Shown: one piece after another, positions 6,912 to 10,736 of the stretch
Position numbering within the stretch: the first letter of the stretch is position 1
Layout of the letters: each line of letters starts with the position of its first letter
Translations under genes and position numbers: made by a program
The notes under the pieces: model-generated
Databases searched by the model: none
Seen by the model: only the letters and a program-made list of their open reading frames with translations
Told to the model about the DNA's origin: nothing
Source: Candidatus Fermentibacterota bacterium
GTDB lineage: Bacteria > Fermentibacterota > Fermentibacteria > Fermentibacterales > Fermentibacteraceae
DNA length: 10,736 nt
Assembly: GCA_022703195.1 (NCBI GenBank)
Contig: JAKLEF010000039.1
Location: 1 to 10,736 of the forward strand
Direction of reading: 5' to 3'

Positions 6912-6946
6912 GACAGTAATATGACAGCCCACTGTCGAGATGTCAA
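6910..6946 (-). promoter_or_regulatory. Sigma-70-type promoter and probable operator of the MerR/VIT operon
   Basis: On the minus strand TTGACA (6946-6941) and CATATT (6923-6918) are separated by exactly 17 bases. ACTGTC follows and then the ATG at 6911, so the expected transcription start is at or next to the start codon. The spacer holds GACAG-CCCA-CTGTC (6923-6936), a perfect 5-bp dyad. TGACA half-sites also occur at 6911-6915 and 6922-6926 (part of an ATGACAG direct repeat, 11 bp apart), and the reverse form TGTCA at 6941-6945. MerR proteins characteristically bind dyads between -35 and -10, so an autoregulatory operator is the natural reading. Confidence 0.75.
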
Positions 6947-6950
6947 ATCA

Positions 6951-6973
6951 CTCGTTTCGCGCAGCGAAACGAG
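6951..6973. repeat. Perfect 10-bp inverted repeat upstream of the MerR promoter
   Basis: CTCGTTTCGC (6951-6960) and GCGAAACGAG (6964-6973) are perfect reverse complements around the three bases GCA. It starts 5 bp upstream of the -35 box of the MerR/VIT operon and 22 bp inside element copy 2. It could be a second operator, a boundary hairpin or a terminator lacking a U-tract. Confidence 0.6.
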
Positions 6974-6994
6974 CACAAGCGTCAGCATGATCCC

Positions 6995-7160
6995 TCCAGA
7001 ACGCTTTTAACTCCTTTAACTTTCTCCACTCACTCTAGTCCGGAGTGCTTTTCTCCCTTTCTCACTCCATTCGGCTATCTGCGCTGGAAGGTTGCATCGC
7101 GAAGTGCTGGTTCTGTGATGCTTCTGCGGAGAAAGTTAAAGGAGTTAAAAGCGTTCTGGA
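6995..7160. repeat. Inverted-repeat element, copy 2 (MITE/BIME-like), 166 bp
   Basis: Arms at 6995-7027 and 7128-7160 are perfect 33-bp reverse complements beginning TCCAGAACGCTTTTAACTCC, the same arm as copy 1 (4051-4164). The interior, read in reverse, shares CCGCAGAA, CAGAACCA and the 14-mer TCGCGATGCAACCT (7102-7089) with copy 1, so the element lies in the opposite orientation. It is about 52 bp longer than copy 1, with extra interior sequence on both sides of the core, including CACTC...GAGTG (near 7030-7047), which could form a small inner stem. No open reading frame or target-site duplication is visible. It lies between the promoter region of the MerR/VIT operon and the terminator hairpin of the FG-GAP gene. 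Confidence 0.9.
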
Positions 7161-7164
7161 CGAG

Positions 7165-7191
7165 GAGGGGGGCCGGAGACCGGCCCCCCTC
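7165..7191 (-). terminator. GC-rich hairpin after the FG-GAP protein gene
   Basis: GAGGGGGGCCGG (7165-7176) pairs perfectly with CCGGCCCCCCTC (7180-7191), a 12-bp stem with a 3-base loop, 21 bases past the minus-strand stop codon at 7213-7215. No U-tract follows directly; element copy 2 begins 4 bases later. The arrangement mirrors the hairpin next to copy 1. Confidence 0.65.
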
Positions 7192-7212
7192 GAGAAGAGA
7201 GATCCGAGCCTG

Positions 7213-8130
7213 CTAGAGCTTCACGAGCCTCGCTGTCGCGATCCCGCCATCAGTTTCCGCGGTGACCAGGTAGGCTCCCGTAGGGCAGCCCGTGAGATCG
7301 AGGGTGCCCTGGCCGGCAGCGGCGCCCTCCAGCAGTATCACGGTGCGTCCGCTGAGATCCAGCACCCTGATAGCCGCAACGCCTCCCCCTGGAGCGGTCA
7401 GCTCGTAGGGGAAGACCCCCGCCGAGGGCGTTTCCAGAATGCCGATCGAGAGGCCGGCGTCGGGTTCGTCCCCGCCGATCCCGGTGAGACTGCCCAGGAA
7501 CACGTAGATCCAGCCGTTGCTGCAACCCGACAGGATGTCGGGAACCCCGTCGGAGTTGTAGTCGAACACGTTCTCGCGTGCTCTCCCGCCTCCGGGGAAG
7601 GTGGTGTAGACGTTCATCGCACCAGAAGCGCATTGGAGGGGGACATAGCCCGTGAACAGCGGGGCCTCGTCCGTGCCGGTGTTCTCGGCGAAGAACACGT
7701 CGCCCATCTCGTATCCGAGGACGAGGTCCTTGTCGCCGTCACCGTCGAGGTCGAAGGGCTGAGCCGTGGTGCGCCAGAGGCTGTAGAACTCGGTGTAGTC
7801 CACATAGTCCGCGTCGAACACGGGGGAGTCCGGATCGTCGCCAGAGCAGGGGTAGACCCGCACTATGCCGCCGTTCGTGGTCTCCGTGAGGTGGCCGGTC
7901 AGGAGCAGGTCGAGCTTGCCGTCCTCGTCCCAGTCCACGAGGTAGGGCGAGGAGTTGTAGTTGGTCATGATCTCGGAGGATGCGTCGTCGAACAGGTGCG
8001 CGACGAAATGGAGGGTCCCGTCTCCGTTGCCGGTGTAGATGTTGACATGGCCTTCGCGCTCGCCGAAGATGATGTCCAGGATGCCGTCGTTGTTCCAATC
8101 CACGACCTGTGGATTCGTGCAGCCCGTGCA
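7213..8130 (-). CDS. FG-GAP/VCBS repeat secreted protein, part after an in-frame stop
   Basis: This is the continuation, in the same frame, of the gene that starts at 8427; a TGA at 8131-8133 separates them. Reading directly after the TGA gives CTGCTNPQVVDWNNDG, so the open part begins before the first usable start (GTG at 8103). It has four FG-GAP/VCBS-type beta-propeller repeats, each with a calcium-loop motif: VDWNNDGILDIIFG, VDWDEDGKLDLLLTG, FDLDGDGDKDLVLG and FDYNSDGVPDILSG. The C-terminal roughly 75 residues contain IRVLDLSGRTVILL, LDLTGCPTGAYLVT and a final ARLVKL, a FlgD-like / T9SS type A sorting domain like that of the M28 peptidase at 2468-4017. The likely role is a surface or secreted protein binding ligands through a Ca2+-stabilised propeller. 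The stop is TAG at 7213-7215. Without read-through this part would not be made, as no ribosome site precedes 8103. Confidence 0.82.
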   Translation of the reverse strand, partial: CTGCTNPQVVDWNNDGILDIIFGEREGHVNIYTGNGDGTLHFVAHLFDDASSEIMTNYNSSPYLVDWDEDGKLDLLLTGHLTETTNGGIVRVYPCSGDDPDSPVFDADYVDYTEFYSLWRTTAQPFDLDGDGDKDLVLGYEMGDVFFAENTGTDEAPLFTGYVPLQCASGAMNVYTTFPGGGRARENVFDYNSDGVPDILSGCSNGWIYVFLGSLTGIGGDEPDAGLSIGILETPSAGVFPYELTAPGGGVAAIRVLDLSGRTVILLEGAAAGQGTLDLTGCPTGAYLVTAETDGGIATARLVKL

Positions 8131-8427
8131 TCAACCATATGTCGTGGTGATGTCCACCCCGTCGGCCTGTAGATATGTGTACGCGGTGAAGACCGGCGAC
8201 TCGTTCGTGCCGGAGTTGGGATAGAACCGGATCTTGCCCTCGGTGAACTGCCCGACTATCAGGTCGTTGAGCCCGTCACCGTCCCAGTCGACCATGAAGG
8301 GATCGGAAATGAGCGAAACCGTCAGGTCGCTGCCGTTCGCCTGGATCTTGAACGGGGCGGCGAACTGGGGCAAGGCCCCGTAGGCCAGTGCAGCGAGCAG
8401 GAACACTGTCGCCACTATCCTCAACAC
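8131..8427 (-). CDS. FG-GAP repeat secreted protein, N-terminal part ending at a premature TGA
   Basis: The first 98 codons of the gene continued at 7213-8130. Residues 1-17 (MLRIVATVFLLAALAYG) form a signal peptide. Residues about 45-58 (MVDWDGDGLNDLIVG) are the first of five FG-GAP repeats in the combined protein, followed by FYPNSGTNESPVF, the usual inter-repeat segment. TGA at 8131-8133 comes after DITTTYG, precisely between repeats 1 and 2, with the frame unchanged on either side. GTG at 8427 is given as the start, but the adjacent TTG at 8424 is better spaced (six bases) from AGGAGG. Several other genes here end in TGA, so a genome-wide reassignment of TGA is unlikely; a point mutation, a sequence error or selenocysteine/read-through remain. 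A weak promoter may lie in the 70 bp before it, or it may be co-transcribed with the methyltransferase gene. Confidence 0.82.
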   Translation of the reverse strand: MLRIVATVFLLAALAYGALPQFAAPFKIQANGSDLTVSLISDPFMVDWDGDGLNDLIVGQFTEGKIRFYPNSGTNESPVFTAYTYLQADGVDITTTYG

Positions 8428-8497
8428 GCACCTCCTCCCGAAATGCCTCTACTCCTTCGGATTCCCCGCTCCATGAACTAGCATGCACCGGTTCCGG

Positions 8498-9460
8498 TCA
8501 GCTGTCACGGCCTGAAACCCCTGATGCTGAAAAGCTGCAGCAGGCGGCACACTGGAAGAAGCTCCCGTCCGTCAGCTGACGGCCGGCTGCGCTTGCGAAC
8601 GCCTCGTCCCTCCCCCTGCAGAGCTCGACGTACTTCCGCCAGGCGTACCTCGTGCCGCCTCCTGCGAAGAAGCACTCCCTGAAATCCGTCCGCATCGGAT
8701 CGTCGTTCCTGTCGACCGTCCGGCCGGTTTCGATGTCCGCGATCCTCTCACGGATCTTGCCGAGGCCGAACTCCATCTCCGGCGTCCCGTAGGGCGGCTG
8801 GACGAAGGGCACCCTGTCGTCGGCCCTGATGTCGATGCCCACGAGACCCAGCCTCTGCATCATCATCGGCACCTTCGGCCCGATCGACCAGTCCCCCAGC
8901 CCGAGCTTCCGCCTGCCATCCGCCCAGCAGCGCAGCACTCTGGCAGCGAGCAGCTCCTCTTCGAGAGTGGGTTCGGACGCGGAACACACGGCCTGTGACC
9001 TCATGCCGGCCAGGTTGTCCGGCTCGTTGCAGGATACGACGCCACCCGGCCTCGTGACGCGGACCATCTCGGCAAGGATGCGGTCAGGGTCGGCGGCGTG
9101 CATGAGGAGGGTCTGGCATGCCGTCCAGTCGAACGATCCGTCCGGGAAGGGGAGGGAACAGGCATCGCCCCTGACGAACCGGGCGGAGCCTCCGAGCGCC
9201 CATCCGGGGCTCAGTTCGACGGCCTTCTCGAGCAGCCCGGCGCAGCTGTCGACCCCCGTGTAGCTCCCTCCTTCACCGAAGAAGGGCCACCAGGTGCTGC
9301 CGATGTATCCCTGTCCGCAACCGACGTCGAGGACGGACATGCCGGGCCTCAGCCCGAGCCATCGGGCGTGCATCCCGACAGTGTCGCTCCTCCAGAGGAA
9401 GCGCCTCTGGTCCTCGATGACGACCTTCCTGCGCTTCTCCTCGGCCCAGTCGACTGACAA
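8498..9460 (-). CDS. Class I SAM-dependent methyltransferase, 320 aa
   Basis: Rossmann-fold methyltransferase of the Methyltransf_11 type. Motif I VLDVGCGQG is at residues 43-51, the acidic ribose-binding residue D71 is in TGVDS, GDACSLPFPDGSFD spans 98-111 (motif II), and VRVTRPGGVV spans 133-142 (motif III/post-motif). About 170 further C-terminal residues, rich in charged helices and with a cysteine-rich tail (QCAACCSF), probably form the substrate region. The substrate cannot be told from sequence. The start is TTG at 9460 (MSVDWAEEKRRKV), with a G-rich stretch seven bases upstream. The frame stays open to 9799, but that extension overlaps the upstream membrane-protein gene and looks non-protein-like. 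The stop of that gene is 32 bp away, so the two are likely one transcript. It ends with TGA at 8498-8500, 70 bp before the FG-GAP gene. Confidence 0.88.
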   Translation of the reverse strand: MSVDWAEEKRRKVVIEDQRRFLWRSDTVGMHARWLGLRPGMSVLDVGCGQGYIGSTWWPFFGEGGSYTGVDSCAGLLEKAVELSPGWALGGSARFVRGDACSLPFPDGSFDWTACQTLLMHAADPDRILAEMVRVTRPGGVVSCNEPDNLAGMRSQAVCSASEPTLEEELLAARVLRCWADGRRKLGLGDWSIGPKVPMMMQRLGLVGIDIRADDRVPFVQPPYGTPEMEFGLGKIRERIADIETGRTVDRNDDPMRTDFRECFFAGGGTRYAWRKYVELCRGRDEAFASAAGRQLTDGSFFQCAACCSFSASGVSGRDS

Positions 9461-9492
9461 CCCGCAACCCCCCGGACTCGGAACCGGACAGT

Positions 9493-9714
9493 TCAGAGGG
9501 TCGGGGCGAGCCTGATGTAGAGGAATACCATGACCCCTATGCACAGAAGCCCCACGAAGATCCTTCCCACCGGCATCACGAGGTGGTCGGGCAGGAAGGT
9601 GAAGATCGCGGGGACCTTGAAGAAGTGGTCGAGGCCGGCGGGCGGCCGGACGAAGGCGAACAGGATCGAGAGGAGTCCGTAGAGACACATTATCCCGAAG
9701 AAGACCCAGGGCAT
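9493..9714 (-). CDS. Small two-helix membrane protein, 73 aa
   Basis: The protein has two hydrophobic segments, about residues 3-21 (WVFFGIMCLYGLLSILFAF) and 50-69 (GRIFVGLLCIGVMVFLYIRL), joined by a loop of about 28 residues with aromatic and proline content (FFKVPAIFTFLPDH). No enzymatic motif is visible and I do not recognise a family. ATG at 9714 is preceded by GGAGGG five bases upstream, which decides the start; the frame continues open to 9858 but its composition there is not protein-like. It lies directly upstream of the methyltransferase gene (32 bp) and is divergent from the Spo0M-like gene. It is probably an inner-membrane protein of unknown role. Confidence 0.75.
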   Translation of the reverse strand: MPWVFFGIMCLYGLLSILFAFVRPPAGLDHFFKVPAIFTFLPDHLVMPVGRIFVGLLCIGVMVFLYIRLAPTL

Positions 9715-9819
9715 CTGATCCCTCCATCCCGGAATGCGCCGGATCCAGCCCGGCCCTGTCGAATATGCATCCTCCGGAATCCTGCACAAACGCCTGCATT
9801 GCATGATGCGATCCGCGGG

Positions 9820-9888
9820 TTGGGCTTGCGGCGGTCGTCGGTTATCTTCCCCGGGCATGCATGGGGATCATGCAAACCGATGGGAGGG
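9820..9888 (+). promoter_or_regulatory. Putative promoter and leader of the Spo0M-like gene
   Basis: TTGGGC (9820-9825) and TATCTT (9843-9848) are separated by 17 bases and lie 43 bp before the ATG at 9892. The leader ends with CGATGGGAGGGA, the same 12 bases that precede the M28 peptidase start at 2468, providing a strong but closely spaced ribosome site. The -10 box again reads TATCTT. Confidence 0.4.
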
Positions 9889-9891
9889 ATG

Positions 9892-10362
9892 ATGTCGTTC
9901 TTCGGGAAGATCAAGCAGGGCCTCGGAATCGGCACGGCTTCACTCGAGCTGGACATTCCCCAGACTTTCTCGAGGAATGCCTCGGAGTTCGCCGGCAAGG
10001 TCGTCCTCACCGGCAAGAGCGCCCAGAAGGTGAAGTCCATCACTTTCAAGATGACCGAGCACTATACGACGGGCACCGGAGAGAACAGGACGACGAAGGA
10101 GTACAAGCTCGGTGAGCTCTGCCTGAACCAGCCCTTCGACCTGGCCGCCGACGAGCGCAGGGAGATCGAGTTCAAGCTGCCGTTCTCCCTCAAGCTCTCG
10201 AGCACTCAGGCTCTGGCCGAGAAGGGCGGCGTGCTGGGCGCCATCGGCAAGGTGGCTTCGATCACGAGCAACGAGAAGTCGACGTACCAGATCCATGCCT
10301 CGGCCGACCTCGAGGGCGTCGCGCTCGATCCGAACGATGTCAGGACGGTGAAGCCCGAGTAG
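9892..10362 (+). CDS. Spo0M-like arrestin-fold protein, 156 aa
   Basis: It resembles the N-terminal arrestin-like half of the sporulation-control protein Spo0M. It opens with a basic MSFFGKIKQGLGIGTASLEL segment, then a beta-sandwich containing GKVVLTGKSAQKVKSITFKM, a tripped hairpin TTGTGENRTTKEYKLGEL, EIEFKLPFSLKLSS, and a closing ADLEGVALDPNDVRTV. Bacillus Spo0M is about 260 residues with a second domain; this protein stops after the first, so it is a single-domain version. There is no signal peptide or membrane helix. Arrestin-fold proteins act as scaffolds; a partner cannot be named, and the sporulation link of the family should not be carried over. ATG 9892 or the adjacent ATG 9889 is the start, both behind GGGAGGG. 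A strong hairpin follows the TAG at 10360-10362. Confidence 0.82.
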   Translation: MSFFGKIKQGLGIGTASLELDIPQTFSRNASEFAGKVVLTGKSAQKVKSITFKMTEHYTTGTGENRTTKEYKLGELCLNQPFDLAADERREIEFKLPFSLKLSSTQALAEKGGVLGAIGKVASITSNEKSTYQIHASADLEGVALDPNDVRTVKPE

Positions 10363-10390
10363 TCGCCCCGGGCGATCACCTCGCGAACAG

Positions 10391-10433
10391 CGGCCCGGGA
10401 GCCGTCCCTTCCCTTGGACGCGCTCCCGGGCCG
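10391..10433 (+). terminator. Strong hairpin after the Spo0M-like gene
   Basis: A 12-bp perfect stem (CGGCCCGGGAGC at 10391-10402 with 10422-10433) encloses, after one unpaired base, a further 5-bp stem CGTCC/GGACG (10403-10407, 10416-10420) with an 8-base loop. It begins 28 bases after the stop codon. No U-tract follows, so it is a terminator-like or mRNA-end-protecting hairpin. Confidence 0.6.
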
Positions 10434-10530
10434 GTCTGCATGCGTCTCCGGATCGGTGCAGGATTCCCGCGCTCCGAGCTTGCGGAGAACCACTCCGAAG
10501 GACGGTGCTCCGGATTCCTGACGGAGACGA

Positions 10531-10563
10531 GGTCCCCCGGGCGGGTTCTACCGGGTCGGGACC
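10531..10563 (-). terminator. Hairpin after the minus-strand peptidase gene
   Basis: GGTCCC (10531-10536) pairs with GGGACC (10558-10563), and inside it CCGG (10537-10540) with CCGG (10551-10554). It sits 5 bases beyond the stop codon at 10569-10571 on the minus strand. It has no U-tract, as with the other hairpins in this window. Confidence 0.45.
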
Positions 10564-10568
10564 GAACG

Positions 10569-10736
10569 TCAAACGCGGTCCTGGTGTAGGCTCCTCAGGC
10601 CGGTGATTGCGGACAGGGCCCCGGCCAGCTCTCCGAGCCTGCCGGGATCGACCAGGTCGGCCGTGTCGCGTTCGGTGTGTGCGAACTGCGACCACAGCTC
10701 CGCCATGCGGTCCGATGTGAAGGCTGCCGCGGGGAC
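10569..10736 (-). CDS. C-terminal end of a probable M28-type peptidase (partial, runs off the window)
   Basis: Fifty-five codons are open to the window edge and end in TGA at 10569-10571. The peptide contains SQFAHTERDTADLVDPGRLGEL. That matches the C-terminal signature of M28-family zinc peptidases, where a conserved H-T-x-x-D-T-x-D-x-V-D-P stretch follows the last metal ligand, and then a closing helix (ELAGALSAITGLRSL). The start and the catalytic domain lie outside the window, so zinc ligands cannot be checked. There is no FlgD-like sorting domain after the catalytic part, unlike the M28 enzyme at 2468-4017. The assignment rests on this short motif only. Confidence 0.65.
   Translation of the reverse strand, partial: VPAAAFTSDRMAELWSQFAHTERDTADLVDPGRLGELAGALSAITGLRSLHQDRV

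Noticed and set aside
6995..7160. Target-site duplications that would prove transposition
   Set aside because: The flanks of copy 2 (...GATCCC and CGAGGA...) and of copy 1 do not match each other in any convincing way, so transposition remains unproven.
8131..8133. Genome-wide reassignment of TGA to an amino acid (code 4 or 25)
   Set aside because: At least six other reading frames in the window end cleanly at TGA at sensible domain ends.
7045..8172. A 375-codon plus-strand frame opposite the FG-GAP gene
   Set aside because: It is an antisense shadow. It begins inside the repeat element and its sequence has no fold-like pattern, while the minus strand encodes evident FG-GAP repeats.
9461..9799. 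A longer methyltransferase with 113 extra N-terminal residues
   Set aside because: The extension overlaps the membrane-protein gene, which has its own strong ribosome site, and its sequence is arginine/proline-rich and not protein-like. The conserved region begins right after TTG 9460.

Overview
This is a GC-rich bacterial window, compactly packed and with no rRNA, tRNA, CRISPR array or recognisable transposase. Two encoded proteins combine a predicted signal peptide with a C-terminal beta-sandwich of the FlgD-like / 'T9SS type A sorting' kind: an M28 metallopeptidase at 2468-4017 and an FG-GAP repeat protein at 7213-8427. That pairing, with frequent GTG and TTG starts, suggests an uncultured bacterium of the FCB group or a neighbouring candidate phylum (Fermentibacterota- or Eisenbacteria-like). 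The placement is inference from protein style, not from a marker gene.

Layout, left to right. 75-578 (-): a small beta-rich protein of unknown function. 579-915: the one long non-coding stretch, a divergent promoter region. 916-1659 (+): an unknown protein resembling a PD-(D/E)XK nuclease fold with the catalytic lysine replaced. 1691-2353 (-): an exported SagB-type nitroreductase-family protein. 2468-4017 (+): a secreted M28 aminopeptidase broken by a frameshift near 3554. 4051-4164: inverted-repeat element copy 1. 4205-6511 (-): a cytoplasmic VIT + vWA protein, overlapped by its upstream partner at 6495-6911 (-), a MerR-type regulator with a strong, apparently leaderless promoter containing a dyad. 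6995-7160: inverted-repeat element copy 2, in the opposite orientation. 7213-8427 (-): a secreted FG-GAP repeat protein interrupted by one in-frame TGA. 8498-9460 (-): a class I SAM-dependent methyltransferase, with a two-helix membrane protein at 9493-9714 (-) just upstream. 9892-10362 (+): a short Spo0M/arrestin-fold protein. 10569-10736 (-): the C-terminal end of another probable M28-type peptidase.

The most unusual structure is the pair of related non-coding inverted-repeat elements with TTTAACTCC-type arms. Copy 2 has a perfect 33-bp terminal inverted repeat and copy 1 a perfect 24-bp core of the same arm. The copies are reversed relative to each other, bracket exactly the MerR + VIT/vWA operon, and each lies 4-8 bp from a GC-rich hairpin that follows a minus-strand gene. 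They behave like a MITE or BIME-type dispersed repeat, and I do not recognise the family. The bracketed operon is a plausible, poorly characterised functional unit: a one-component regulator translationally coupled to a metal-ion-dependent adhesion-type protein inside the cell. Two of the larger secreted-protein genes carry single disabling lesions, which are either real decay or assembly errors.
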